Shown: positions 47,870-57,977 of the stretch, one piece after another
Position numbering within the stretch: the stretch's first letter is position 1
Layout: the number at the start of each line of letters is the position of its first letter
Source: Bacteroidota bacterium
Lineage (GTDB): Bacteria; Bacteroidota; Bacteroidia; Cytophagales; Cyclobacteriaceae
Assembly (NCBI GenBank): GCA_018266435.1
Contig: JAFEAL010000006.1
Coordinates: 1 to 64,000 of the forward strand
Length of the DNA: 64,000 bases
Direction of reading: 5' to 3'
Made by a program: the position numbers and the translations under genes
The notes under the pieces: model-generated
Told to the model about the DNA's origin: nothing
Seen by the model: only the letters and a program-made list of their open reading frames with translations
The model's database searches: none

Positions 47870-49288
47870 TTACTGAAGGATAAACGAATACGGAATCTCT
47901 TGCTTGTAGCTGTTGAACCCGTAGAGCAGTACACGGCCTTTGTATTTACTGAAGAAATCAATTATTTCTTGTGGGTCTTTTACTTTTTGCCGGTTGATGT
48001 GGGTGATGGTATAATTTTCGGGGATACCGATTTGCTTGAAATACCCACTGCGCAATTTGGTTACCTTTACTCCGTAATCTACCGATTCCAGGTTTGCACC
48101 GGTTACCGCATCGCTCACAATTTTCCGTTTCATAATACCGGTATCACCTCTTTTGTTGACCAACGTAACGTTGGCTGTTCCGGCTTTTCCGTTGCGGATA
48201 TAGGCGATGGTTATTTTGTCGCCCGGGTAGCGGAAACTCAGTTCTTCTTCAAATGCACTCTCGCTGTTGATGGCGCGGTTGTTGAACTGGGTAATCACAT
48301 CACCTTCTAACAAACCGGCCTGGGCAGCAGGCCCATTTTTGTCAACAGTTGCGAGCAATACGCCTTTAAATTCTTTAATGTTTACATCAAGATCATATTT
48401 CTTGGCGTTTTGAAAATCGTACTCATCTACATTGCCACCAAAAATGGCTTTTTGAGGCATACCGTATTTAACTAAATCGTCCACAACCTTTTTAGCAATA
48501 TCAACGGGCACGGCAAAGGCATAGCCAGTGTACGAACCGGTCTTTGATAAAATGGCAGAGTTGATGCCAACTAATTCTCCATTTTTATTCACCAGCGCAC
48601 CTCCGCTATTTCCTGGATTGATGGCCGCGTCCGTTTGAATGAACGACTCAATAGGGAAGCGGTCGTCTACAATATTGATCCGCCTTCCTTTTGCGCTAAC
48701 AATGCCGGCCGTAACTGTAGAGGACAATGAAAACGGATTGCCTACGGCTACCACCCACTCGCCCACTAATAAATTTTTAGAACTACCCAGAGTAATAGCA
48801 GGCAAGTTGGTTTCTTTGATTTTTAATACAGCCAGGTCTGTTGAAGGATCTGTTCCGATCAGTTCGGCATCGTAAGATTTTTTGTTGTATAAAACTTGTA
48901 TTTTTTCTGCCGACTCTACCACGTGGTTGTTGGTGACGATATATCCATCTGTAGTGAAGATTACACCTGATCCGGAGCTTACTTGTGTTTGGGGTTGGTT
49001 GTTTCCAAACATCCAATCCCAATAGGAATAACTTACACCCGATTGTGAGATGCTATTGATAAAGACTACACTGGGAATTGTTTTGGAGGCAGCCAGGCTA
49101 AAGTCAGTATTTTCTGCAGGAGGGGCAGAGGTTGCTTCCACCGGGTGATAATTGGCAGAAGTAGAAAAATTGGTTGCTGCAACTGCTTCGGGTGGATTAG
49201 CGGCTTGAGGCTTTTGAATTTTATAAAAGGTGTAGGCACCTGCAAGCCCCGCAATAAACGCGATGACAACTGTTTTTAACTGATTCAT
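47870..49288 (-). CDS. DegP/HtrA-family periplasmic serine protease
   Basis: A 472-residue envelope protease. It begins with a signal or anchor segment (TVVIAFIAGLAGAYTFYKI). The trypsin-like domain carries the triad: His at about residue 122 (IVTNNHVVES), Asp near 151 (DPSTDLAVLKI) and Ser near 227 (INPGNSGGALVNKNG). A PDZ domain follows (GVLLATVDKNGPAAQAGLLE), then a weaker second PDZ-like region. The role is degradation of misfolded exported proteins. It is neighboured downstream by the SET gene on the opposite strand; a small coiled-coil protein gene lies 76 bp upstream on the same strand. Confidence 0.93.
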   Translation of the reverse strand: MNQLKTVVIAFIAGLAGAYTFYKIQKPQAANPPEAVAATNFSTSANYHPVEATSAPPAENTDFSLAASKTIPSVVFINSISQSGVSYSYWDWMFGNNQPQTQVSSGSGVIFTTDGYIVTNNHVVESAEKIQVLYNKKSYDAELIGTDPSTDLAVLKIKETNLPAITLGSSKNLLVGEWVVAVGNPFSLSSTVTAGIVSAKGRRINIVDDRFPIESFIQTDAAINPGNSGGALVNKNGELVGINSAILSKTGSYTGYAFAVPVDIAKKVVDDLVKYGMPQKAIFGGNVDEYDFQNAKKYDLDVNIKEFKGVLLATVDKNGPAAQAGLLEGDVITQFNNRAINSESAFEEELSFRYPGDKITIAYIRNGKAGTANVTLVNKRGDTGIMKRKIVSDAVTGANLESVDYGVKVTKLRSGYFKQIGIPENYTITHINRQKVKDPQEIIDFFSKYKGRVLLYGFNSYKQEIPYSFILQ

Positions 49289-49364
49289 ACGATTTAAGAA
49301 AATGGGTAGAAACGATGCAGCAGCTTGTCAAAGATCAGGCCACCGGGTACATAACGAAATTCTG

Positions 49365-49637
49365 TCAGGAATTGTTTTTCTTTTTGAATGCGGCTTTGAA
49401 TGCATTTTCTAATTCCTCACCTGCTTTTTTCAGGCTGGTTTCCACTTCTTTCCACCGCTCTTTGTTTTCGGCTTCAGCTTTCAGTTTCTGTGCAGTGGCC
49501 TTTACCTCTTCGTATTTTTTTTGTAAATCCACTTCAGCACGGCTGCCGGCTTCTTTCAATTCTTGGGCAAACTGATCCATTTTTTTGCCAAAATCTCTAA
49601 AAAATTTTTCAGCAGAACCTTCTTTATTTTCTTCCAT
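49365..49637 (-). CDS. Small charged coiled-coil protein of unknown function
   Basis: A 90-residue protein without signal peptide, rich in Lys and Glu, with heptad-like amphipathic helices throughout (FGKKMDQFAQELKEAGSRAE, EEVKATAQKLKAEAEN). It resembles apolipoprotein- or late-embryogenesis-like helical proteins only in composition; I do not recognise a specific family. It is upstream of the DegP-type protease in the same direction, so a role in stress protection is possible but is inference. Confidence 0.7.
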   Translation of the reverse strand: MEENKEGSAEKFFRDFGKKMDQFAQELKEAGSRAEVDLQKKYEEVKATAQKLKAEAENKERWKEVETSLKKAGEELENAFKAAFKKKNNS

Positions 49638-49713
49638 AAGATAATTGGTTACACAAAGTGAAGGTAATAAAAAAGAGCGAGTTTGTTGGGCTTCCGTTAT
49701 CGGGGTATAGTTG

Positions 49714-52700
49714 TTACCTCAACAAAACCACACCGCCACGCAATTCTTGTATGCCCTGATCTGGATGAAAAGAACTTACATAGCGAACCAGGTACGTGTA
49801 TGTTCCGCCCGGCAACAGATTGCCGTTCAGGTCGCCATGCCATTGAAATTTTCTATTCTTCGATTCATACACCATCTCACCCCACCGATTAAAAATCAAT
49901 ACTTCAAAATTGTCGGTAATAAAAAAACTAAACACTTGAAAGTAGGTATTTACTTCGTGCGTGCTTCCGGGGCGGAATGCATTGGGTGCAGTAACTACAG
50001 GTTCACAGTCATTAATAACCGTTGTGGTGTTGGTGTTGAGGCAGCCGAATACGTTTGTCAGGTCAACGGAATATGTACCGGGGCTGTCAGCCGTATAGGT
50101 TCTTGAAGTGTAGTTCAGCAACACGGTATTTTTATACCAATCGTACGACACAAAAAAGCCGGGATCCAGCGTTACTTGCTTTGTTGCTGGGTTTTGATTG
50201 TCTATATCGCTGCAGATGGTTTCTTGAACAGGAAGCTGGCCGATTGGTATCGGGGCTTTAGTAATTAAGATAGTAGCTGAAGCCGTGCACCCGCTTAAGC
50301 TGATATTTACTTCGTACGTGCCGGCACTGGTTTGCTGAAGGGTGGCAGAAGCAGCATTGGCAATGGCCGACCCGTTGAGCAGCCAGGTATAGGTTGCCCC
50401 TGTTACATTGGTTGAAGAGGTAAGTGTAAAAGGTTTGCCATCATCGCACGCCAATGTTGACGTGAGGCTGGCCGTTACCGGCCCGATAACCTGCACTTGC
50501 CTGGAGGTCGTACTCACGGTGCAGCCCGTCAAGGCATCGACTACTTGCAGAACAAATGTGGAATTGTTGTCGGCTTGGGTAAGGGAAATTTGCTGACCGA
50601 GCTGAGTAGGTGTAGCTGATCCGTTTTCATACCACCGGTAGGTATAGCTGCCCACCGGTGTGGCCGTAAGCACAACCTGTGTTTGGCATTTGTCGCTTTG
50701 CGTGAAAGCCGGAGTGATTGGCCCGTTATAATTGATAACAGAAGACTGAGTCAACTTACATCCTCCGGATGTTTTGGCAACTACCTGATAGGTGCCGCCA
50801 GCAGAAATATTAATAGTACTACCGGATGTACTTCCGCTGATGGCCGGGCCGCTCCATGAATAGGAAGTTGCTCCGGCTACACTTGCGGTGAGCGTGGCGG
50901 GGTTAGAACACAAACTCGGGGTGATGGTTAATGTTGGCACTACCGGATTAACACTCTGATTAAATGAGTAGGTGCAACCCGTGCCGTTATTGTCAACAAC
51001 CTGAATAACATAATTGCCGGGGGCAAGCGAAGCAGTATCCAAAGCCGTGGGGCCAACGATCTGTCCGGTTCCCGAATTGGTAAACGTATATTTGAAAGGC
51101 AACGTGCCACCACCGGAAGGAGTAACTTTTACCAGAGAAGGATTGCAACTGTTGAACGTGGCCGTAGCCGTAAAGGTGGCATCTACTAAACCAAAGGCGG
51201 CAGAAGCGTTGCAACCCGTAATCTGATCGGTGATGATAGCCGAATAAGTTCCGGCAGCTAACCCCGTGAATGGACCCTGTGAGTTGGCAGACTGGTTTTG
51301 ACCCAACTGGCTGAATGAACCCCCTGAAACAAAATACGAATAAAGATTGGGCGCGGTAACTCCGGTGAGGGTAATGCTTCCGGTAGACGAACCGCATGTA
51401 GCAGGGTTGGTGCCGGTCATGGTCAATGTGGGTATTGTCACAACCGTAAACGTTACTTGTCCTGTGGCCTGACAGGTGGTTACCGGATCTACAACTGTAA
51501 CGTTGTATAAATATTTTCCTACAGTGGCGGTGTTGACCGATTGCTGTTGTGCGGCACCTGCTGCACCGCCATTAATGGTCCATGTATAAGTAGCACCCGG
51601 GTTGCCTGCATCAAGGTTGGGAACAAATCCATTTTGACAAACGGTGGAGTTTGGCCCGAGGTTGACAATGGGCCGGTTATCATACACAAGTCCTACCGCA
51701 GTAGACGAACAGCCTTTGGTATCGGTGTTAGTAACTGAAACCGTTGAAGGTTTGGTAATCACAATGGTTTTGGTTGTATCTCCGGTTGACCAAAGGTATT
51801 TTAACCCGGGAGTGTTAGGGGAGTTGGCATTTAACGTAACTGAGCCGGTACACAAAGCCGATGCCGGAGGCAGCGAAGGCCTTGCGGGCTTAGGGTTGAT
51901 CACTACTTGTTGAGTGATGGTGGTGTCTAGTCCACATCGGTTGGTAAGCCGCATTTTTACGCTGTAGGTTCCGGCTGCACCAAATAAATGAGTGGGCGAA
52001 GATTGAGTGCTGCTTCCGCCATCGCCAAAGAACCATTGAAATTTATCGATGGCATCGGTGGGAACACCTACAAATTTTGTTGAGTCGCCTAAACATAATC
52101 CGGTGTAGCTGAAGGCCGGCCCGCCAAAGCCGGTTCCTACTTGCTGAATAAAATTGGGCAAACCCAGGTAGCTGTTGGTGCCAGCGGCTAAATTGAATCC
52201 ACTCAGGTTGATGGCAGATACTTGCGTGGTATCTTCTGAGGCCAGAATCGTTCCCAATATGCTGCTGTTGTTGATGGCAAAATATATTTGGCTATCGGGG
52301 GCAAGCTGAAGAGCATCAATGTCCAGTCCGCTTTCCTGATTGTCTTTCAATAAATTCAAATGACCGGTGTGGTCAAACCAATATTCATAAATATCGGAGT
52401 TTGCTCCGCGTACGGAGATGAACAGTTTTTTTCCCCCGGGAGAAAACTCGAGGCCATACACTTGACCGGTGGTGTTGCTCAGCGATACTTTTCTGTAGTA
52501 AGTCAACATTCCTGTAGAGTCATTTAAGTGAAATACTTCTACCAGGTTGCTCGTGCCCGGAGTTGAAAGAGCCACTGCCAAGGTATTATTGGGGCCGAGT
52601 TTCATATACCCTTGAGCATTGGCTGCCGATTGGAAGGAGTGGTCAGAACCGATGGCCGAGTAGATGGGGTCACTGATTCCCTGGGCAGTAATCCGGTAGG

Positions 52701-54912
52701 CGCGAAAAGTATTGTTGCCATACTCATGGGCGATCAACCAGTTGTTGTTGCCGGTGAGCCGCTCGGTACTTTTGGCAAACAGTAATACATTTTGCTGCAC
52801 CAGGCCGCCTGTTCCACTATTCAACTTTAAATCGAATAACGAATAACGAAGTTCATTTCCTGAAAATCCGTTGGCTGGCTGCGTGGTGAAAATGTAGTAA
52901 AGGGTGGGGTCGTTAGGCACTTGAATGATCAGCGCAGACTGAGACGAAGTAGAATCTCCTCCGATCTTGGTGGCAATTACCTGATTCTTTTTATTCCAAA
53001 CGGTGCTTCCGTTAGTATAAAAAATAGTTTGTCCGTTTTGGTCGCACACAATGGCGCTACCGGCCGGGGCAATCATGTTGCTGTTGTTAAGCGCTTTGGG
53101 AGGATGTTGGTTGAAGTCAATTCCTGCTTTGTTTCCAAAATACCAGATGTTTGATCGCTGGGTAGTTTTTTTGTATTGCTTTACAGTAACACCAGCATAC
53201 GAAGTACACCCGCTCACATCGGTAACCACCACATAATAAAATCCGGCTGAGTCGGGTTTAAGGGTGGGGCCGGTTTGTCCGTTTGACCATACATAAGAGA
53301 CCGGAGTACCTCCGCTGGTTCTTACTTTTACAGAAAATTGAGGCATGGGACACGCGAGTTTATTTACGGGTAATTGACACGCACAGGCGGTGGTATCGGA
53401 GGGCAAGGTTAGCGTGAGAGAATAAGGAGTGATAGGAATAGATTGGGTAAACGTTTGCTTGTTGCCCTGATAGTAACCCGTTAAAGTTACGGTATAGGTT
53501 TTGGCCATTTTAAATTTATGCACGGGGCTCCAGTCGGTAACACTGGTAGTATCACTAAACGACCAGCGCAAACTGTCAGCATTGGGAACTACTTTAGGGA
53601 AAAAGTTGATGTTGGTGTTTTGGCAGTTTCCCGCATAGGTAAATGAAAGCTGTAACGCGATTTTTATTTTAGGAATAAAGGATGGGAACTGTGTTCCATT
53701 AAAATTGATGGCGCCAAATGGCAACGGAGTTTGAATAACGTTGGCAGCAATGGTATCTGTTTTGGTAAACTTTTCAACTAAATAAGGGCCTCCGCTGGTG
53801 GCCTGATAAAGATGATAGATGGCGCTATCGGGCGCTAGTTGTAATCCCCAACTGCGGTAGATGGGAGCTTGCAATACAGAGGTGATGATTGAATTTCCTG
53901 GTGACGAATTGAGGTAATCAAACTGCAGTACTTCGGCATTGATCCCCGCTTCGCCTACACGCGAAACATAGATATACTGCCCTTTGTTGTCCCACTGGGT
54001 ATCATAAATATTTTGATTGGTGAGGGAGGCCACACCAGTGTTGTACAAAATTTTGTCGAGGGTTAGAGTGCCTGTTGCATCATTGAACAACAACGTGAGT
54101 GCATCGGTGCTGGCAGTTTGCGGAGATACCGTGAGCAATTTTTTCTTCCGGTTGTATGAGAAGTTGGCCACAGAAAGTGCCACCGTAGTGGGAACCGGGG
54201 TTTGCGACTGCACAATGTTGGTAAAGGTAAATGATCCGGCTCCGGCAGGGTTAAAGCTCGTTTTAGAAATCTGACAGGCAAAATAATTGACCGAATTATT
54301 CTGATGAGAAATTAGCCAGTAATCCGTGCCGTTGGCATGAGGAATGATCATCATGCCCTCGGATCGGTTGGCCATACTGGTCGCTACATTTTTGTAAGTC
54401 ACGTTGCCGAGTGGTGGAGAAGGGAATACCGAGTTTCCAAACTGAGTCATGTTCACTACACTTACTGAAATATTTCCACCTATGGTGTAACTAGATGAAT
54501 TGGTGAAAACAAAAAATTTGGTAGAGTCGCCCGGCATTTGGCAGATTGCTACGGGTTGATTGGCCGAGGGGTTGGCATTCAGACCTGAGCCGGCAGGCAT
54601 CAGCGCATTGGTGGCATCGTACACATTATTTCCGTCTGTATAAAACCACAGGTCAGCCGTAGCGGGATTGGTGGCTACGGCACTTCCGCCTGTGCCAAAT
54701 GGAATGGCCTTGCCGGTAATGGCAGTGGCAACATTGGTGGCACGATTAAACCGGATGGCATTCGATGAGTTGCCAAAAAACCAGTTGTGTTGCGCCAGGT
54801 TTTGAGCCGAGGCATTAATAATGGAAATGAAAAACAAAAAAACTACTGCTGCCTTGTGCCATTGCTTCGCCACTATTATTACCCTAACCATTTTATTTTT
54901 CACTGGATTCAA
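49714..54912 (-). CDS. Giant T9SS type B surface protein with two propeller-PKD modules
   Basis: A 1732-residue exported protein; signal peptide near residues 20-37 (VVFLFFISIINASAQ). It holds a duplicated unit: a propeller-like region starting NWFFGNSSNAIRFN (about residue 43), a PKD-type domain (about 430-510), a second propeller-like region starting NIWYFGNKAGIDFN (about 587), and a second PKD domain with FQWFFGDGGSSTQSSPTHLF (about 935-1015). Ig-like and SprB-like domains follow (1020-1640), and the last 90 residues form a type B sorting domain (APNAFRPGSTHEVN, then IFNRWGEMVYES, then LPGGTYTYLVRY). It should be exported through SprA. A PorP/SprF gene is divergent upstream, 173 bp away. 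Confidence 0.92.
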   Translation of the reverse strand: MNPVKNKMVRVIIVAKQWHKAAVVFLFFISIINASAQNLAQHNWFFGNSSNAIRFNRATNVATAITGKAIPFGTGGSAVATNPATADLWFYTDGNNVYDATNALMPAGSGLNANPSANQPVAICQMPGDSTKFFVFTNSSSYTIGGNISVSVVNMTQFGNSVFPSPPLGNVTYKNVATSMANRSEGMMIIPHANGTDYWLISHQNNSVNYFACQISKTSFNPAGAGSFTFTNIVQSQTPVPTTVALSVANFSYNRKKKLLTVSPQTASTDALTLLFNDATGTLTLDKILYNTGVASLTNQNIYDTQWDNKGQYIYVSRVGEAGINAEVLQFDYLNSSPGNSIITSVLQAPIYRSWGLQLAPDSAIYHLYQATSGGPYLVEKFTKTDTIAANVIQTPLPFGAINFNGTQFPSFIPKIKIALQLSFTYAGNCQNTNINFFPKVVPNADSLRWSFSDTTSVTDWSPVHKFKMAKTYTVTLTGYYQGNKQTFTQSIPITPYSLTLTLPSDTTACACQLPVNKLACPMPQFSVKVRTSGGTPVSYVWSNGQTGPTLKPDSAGFYYVVVTDVSGCTSYAGVTVKQYKKTTQRSNIWYFGNKAGIDFNQHPPKALNNSNMIAPAGSAIVCDQNGQTIFYTNGSTVWNKKNQVIATKIGGDSTSSQSALIIQVPNDPTLYYIFTTQPANGFSGNELRYSLFDLKLNSGTGGLVQQNVLLFAKSTERLTGNNNWLIAHEYGNNTFRAYRITAQGISDPIYSAIGSDHSFQSAANAQGYMKLGPNNTLAVALSTPGTSNLVEVFHLNDSTGMLTYYRKVSLSNTTGQVYGLEFSPGGKKLFISVRGANSDIYEYWFDHTGHLNLLKDNQESGLDIDALQLAPDSQIYFAINNSSILGTILASEDTTQVSAINLSGFNLAAGTNSYLGLPNFIQQVGTGFGGPAFSYTGLCLGDSTKFVGVPTDAIDKFQWFFGDGGSSTQSSPTHLFGAAGTYSVKMRLTNRCGLDTTITQQVVINPKPARPSLPPASALCTGSVTLNANSPNTPGLKYLWSTGDTTKTIVITKPSTVSVTNTDTKGCSSTAVGLVYDNRPIVNLGPNSTVCQNGFVPNLDAGNPGATYTWTINGGAAGAAQQQSVNTATVGKYLYNVTVVDPVTTCQATGQVTFTVVTIPTLTMTGTNPATCGSSTGSITLTGVTAPNLYSYFVSGGSFSQLGQNQSANSQGPFTGLAAGTYSAIITDQITGCNASAAFGLVDATFTATATFNSCNPSLVKVTPSGGGTLPFKYTFTNSGTGQIVGPTALDTASLAPGNYVIQVVDNNGTGCTYSFNQSVNPVVPTLTITPSLCSNPATLTASVAGATSYSWSGPAISGSTSGSTINISAGGTYQVVAKTSGGCKLTQSSVINYNGPITPAFTQSDKCQTQVVLTATPVGSYTYRWYENGSATPTQLGQQISLTQADNNSTFVLQVVDALTGCTVSTTSRQVQVIGPVTASLTSTLACDDGKPFTLTSSTNVTGATYTWLLNGSAIANAASATLQQTSAGTYEVNISLSGCTASATILITKAPIPIGQLPVQETICSDIDNQNPATKQVTLDPGFFVSYDWYKNTVLLNYTSRTYTADSPGTYSVDLTNVFGCLNTNTTTVINDCEPVVTAPNAFRPGSTHEVNTYFQVFSFFITDNFEVLIFNRWGEMVYESKNRKFQWHGDLNGNLLPGGTYTYLVRYVSSFHPDQGIQELRGGVVLLR

Positions 54913-55085
54913 TTTCTTTTTAAGGATTCTTGCGATTTTTTCAACGCCAACTTAGCTAAAATATACAACGCCCTTAATCCACTAAATTATACAATTTGAT
55001 TAAAAATATCGTTAAGTAGTTGAGTGGAGTTGGATTTGTAGGTAATCATTTTTTTTAATGTAATGAATGAACTTAATTTGCTTGG

Positions 55086-56153
55086 ATGTGTGTAGGTAAA
55101 ATACCCGTATGGAAGTATAAAGCCGCTGTTATTTGCGCATGGATTCTTTTCATGGGTACAACTGTAACTGCTCAAGACCCTCAATTTTCACAATTTTATG
55201 CAGCGCCACTCTACCTCAATCCTGCCTTTGCGGGGTCGACCGGTCAAGCACGCATCGGCACCAACTACCGCAACCAGTGGCCGGCTATCAATGCCAACTT
55301 TAATACCATTTCGGCTTTTGCCGATTTTTATATCGAAGATAAAAAGAGTGGCGTAGGATTTATTTTAAACCGCGATCGCGAAGGATTGCTCGGGCTGCAG
55401 TCCATCAATTTCGGGGCCATGTATGCCTACGAACTGAATCTTACGAAAGGGCTTTCTTTCCGCCCCGGATTTCAGGTATCGATTTATAACCGGTCTATCA
55501 ATTTTGATCGGCTCACTTTTGGCGACCAGTTCAACCCCACCACCGGGCAGGTGGTGAGCCCGCAATCAGTAGAGGGACTAAATACAGGACAATCCAAATT
55601 TTTTCCCGATCTCACAATGGGCGGGTTATTGTATTCTAAAAATGGATGGTTTGGAGTAACCACTGCACACATCACTCAACCCAATCAGTCGCTGGTAGGA
55701 TCGAATGATCCGTTGCCTATGAAAATCAGTGGCCATGCCGGCTGGAAATTTCATTTGCGTCCTGGAGTAATGAATGAGGGGATGTATGCCAAACCCCAGG
55801 AGCGGAGCATTACCCCAACTATTCAGTACCGGCACCAGGGGCAGTTTGATCAAATGGATTTGGGGGTATATTATACCTTTGAACCTCTTGTTATCGGCAC
55901 ATGGTACCGGGGCATTCCTTTTAGAAATATCAATGGCATAGTCAACAATGAATCCATCGTTTTGCTGATTGGTTTTGTTAAAAAGAGTGACAAAGATGTG
56001 TTAAACATTGGGTACAGCTACGATTATACCATCTCAAAATTGGGACCTGCCAGCGGTGGAGCTCATGAGTTCAGCATCCGGTACAGTTGGAGTACACGCA
56101 ATCCGCGCAAGCCACCGCCCGATAAATTATTTATTCCCTGTCCGAAGTTTTGA
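55086..56153 (+). CDS. PorP/SprF-family T9SS outer-membrane protein
   Basis: A 355-residue outer-membrane protein with a signal peptide (VICAWILFMGTTVTAQ). The start of the mature protein is the family signature QDPQFSQFYAAPLYLNPAFA, followed by RIGTNYRNQWPAI; the C-terminus alternates strand residues as in an outer-membrane barrel. PorP and SprF proteins support secretion or surface attachment of T9SS type B proteins, often one partner per adhesin. The type B giant protein is divergent from it, a natural partner. Because the family is large, PorP or SprF cannot be told apart here. Confidence 0.92.
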   Translation: MCVGKIPVWKYKAAVICAWILFMGTTVTAQDPQFSQFYAAPLYLNPAFAGSTGQARIGTNYRNQWPAINANFNTISAFADFYIEDKKSGVGFILNRDREGLLGLQSINFGAMYAYELNLTKGLSFRPGFQVSIYNRSINFDRLTFGDQFNPTTGQVVSPQSVEGLNTGQSKFFPDLTMGGLLYSKNGWFGVTTAHITQPNQSLVGSNDPLPMKISGHAGWKFHLRPGVMNEGMYAKPQERSITPTIQYRHQGQFDQMDLGVYYTFEPLVIGTWYRGIPFRNINGIVNNESIVLLIGFVKKSDKDVLNIGYSYDYTISKLGPASGGAHEFSIRYSWSTRNPRKPPPDKLFIPCPKF

Positions 56154-56197
56154 CAGAAATTTGTAGCGGTAAAAAAATCAGTTGTTAATCAGAATCG

Positions 56198-57547
56198 TTA
56201 AAAGCGGAGAATCATATCCATGTTCGCGGTAAACTGATTGGACTTTGTACCCAAGTTATAAGGAGTTACGCCCTGGTTCCAATTTTTGTCAAACCTGATC
56301 TCGGGACGGAACATCAGGTAATTAGTGAACTGATGAATGAACCCGATGGTGTGGCTTGTGTATTGTGTGGCATAACCGGTTCTCCATCCTTGTTGGTCAT
56401 TCAGGTAATCGTTGCGTATGCTGAAATAGTTTTTTTTGGAGAGCAGGATTTGAAAATAGTTAACCAACCCAACAGCGGTTGAAGTGCCGGGAATGATTGG
56501 CCCCGGCCCGCCACCGGCACCATATCTTACAGGGCCGTAGCTGGCTGATCCGCCCAAGGCAGCATCCTTTTCCCATTCATAGTAAAACTCAGTCATCATG
56601 TGAAGGATAGGGTTGAACCGGTGTCCCCAAACTCCAGATACGTGGTTGAGGTTGTCATGCCCATAGCTGTACGTACCCTTACCTATTTGATTCACGCCCA
56701 TCCACAACGAGTTGTTGTTGTTTGTTGAAACATACCTGACGTAACCCTGACCGCACAAGCCGGCTGATTTATCCCAAATGGCCAAATCATTTCCGCCATT
56801 AAGTGCAAGTTCAATACTCCACTGTGGGTTTAGCATAACGGTTGCCTGCACACCTGTTTGAGTGTACGGATCATACGAAAACATGACTGAGTGAGTATAG
56901 AGATAGTTGTCGGGCGAGAGTTGTGCTTCAATATCTGCTGGCGAAATGTAGCGACCAATTCGCAGCAGCATACCTTGTGCTACTTTGGGTACATAAACCA
57001 TGGCATAAGCTTCTACCGGATCGTAGCCGTAGAGATTGTTTTTTTTAAAGTAGCCATCGCTGAGCCAACCTCTGGCAACAGTATAACGGTAGTCAAGGCC
57101 ATACACATTACTCAGGCGAAAACCCCAGTCCACATGATTAGTTTGCACAGTATTGGGCTGACGCTCGAATCTTACTACAGCCTGACCCAACTGAAATGAG
57201 TTAGGCTGGATAGCGTAGGACACAGGTATGTTGGATTGTGATGATGTGCTGAAGTTGTAAGAGGGGTCGATCCATCCGTAAATTTTAATGCGGCTTTTGT
57301 TGTTGGCTATGCCCAATGCTTTTTGCAGTGCCCAGTCGGCCGGGTCGTTGGGCGCACCTACCTTATAAGTACCTACCCAGTCAGCGCTCGGAAATGGCCC
57401 CGAAGATAACGGAGCCGGCATGGCCCGTGTACCGGGTGCGCACAAAGTGGTGTCTGTTTTTAAGTTCTTTTTTTTTCGATCTGTTTTTTTTCCGTAGGCT
57501 ATGCATGAGCTTCCGATAACCAACACCAGCAGGATTTTGATTTTCAT
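56198..57547 (-). CDS. BBP2 (OmpL-like) outer-membrane porin
   Basis: A 449-residue outer-membrane protein with a signal peptide (IKILLVLVIGSSCIAYGKK). The mature protein has KSRIKIYGWIDPSYNFSTS near the start and a series of alternating aromatic strands (GMLLRIGRYISPADIEAQLS, NPQWSIELALNGGNDLAIWD), which is the putative beta-barrel porin 2 family. Start at the ATG at 57547; the frame stays open to 57604, and that extension encodes a KdpD-like membrane strip, not a signal peptide. Such porins often lie in Kdp gene clusters in Bacteroidota, consistent with the truncated sensor just upstream. Its function is probably outer-membrane diffusion, perhaps of potassium. Confidence 0.85.
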   Translation of the reverse strand: MKIKILLVLVIGSSCIAYGKKTDRKKKNLKTDTTLCAPGTRAMPAPLSSGPFPSADWVGTYKVGAPNDPADWALQKALGIANNKSRIKIYGWIDPSYNFSTSSQSNIPVSYAIQPNSFQLGQAVVRFERQPNTVQTNHVDWGFRLSNVYGLDYRYTVARGWLSDGYFKKNNLYGYDPVEAYAMVYVPKVAQGMLLRIGRYISPADIEAQLSPDNYLYTHSVMFSYDPYTQTGVQATVMLNPQWSIELALNGGNDLAIWDKSAGLCGQGYVRYVSTNNNNSLWMGVNQIGKGTYSYGHDNLNHVSGVWGHRFNPILHMMTEFYYEWEKDAALGGSASYGPVRYGAGGGPGPIIPGTSTAVGLVNYFQILLSKKNYFSIRNDYLNDQQGWRTGYATQYTSHTIGFIHQFTNYLMFRPEIRFDKNWNQGVTPYNLGTKSNQFTANMDMILRF

Positions 57548-57549
57548 AA

Positions 57550-57882
57550 CTAAGAAAGGATGGAAGTGGTGGAGTGCCACCACAAAATAGGTAGCGAGCA
57601 ACAACCGGTTTGGGGCAGAACTATGGTAAAATCAAACCGGGGAGGAATAAAAAGATAACCCCAAAGCAGGGCACTTAGCAAAGCAGCAACAAAGATGAGG
57701 CGAATATCAAAGAACAGTGCCATAAGGGTAACGGCCAGCAACAACCCAAAGGCTACCATGCGGTAACTGATCGAGTCAGAAAAAATAAAACCAACGCTCA
57801 CCACCACCCCGATGACGGCCAAAACTAATCCATATTGTTTTAGCCTCGTCACTTGACCAATGCTGAACAGTCTCGCAAACAT
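57550..57882 (-). pseudogene. Truncated KdpD-like sensor (DUF4118 membrane domain only)
   Basis: A 110-codon frame with the DUF4118 membrane segments of KdpD-type sensor kinases: YGLVLAVIGVVVSVGFIFS, YRMVAFGLLLAVTLMALFF, then ALLSALLWGYLFIPPRFDFT. It lacks the cytoplasmic histidine-kinase part and runs into an unrelated tail and stop just before the porin gene. In the +1 frame at that point (57548-57604, minus strand) LLATYFVVALHHFHPF reads like the fourth DUF4118 helix, so a frameshift plus a deletion probably ended the gene. Start at the ATG at 57882; longer starts up to 57966 are open. kdpA, kdpB and kdpC are not in the window. Confidence 0.6.
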
Positions 57883-57977
57883 GCTGCAAATGTAATTGGT
57901 TGCGTATGAACTTAGGTATAGAGAAATGCATCGCCACATAAAGATTTTATAAAGATCGGGAGTCATGTTCCTAACGT

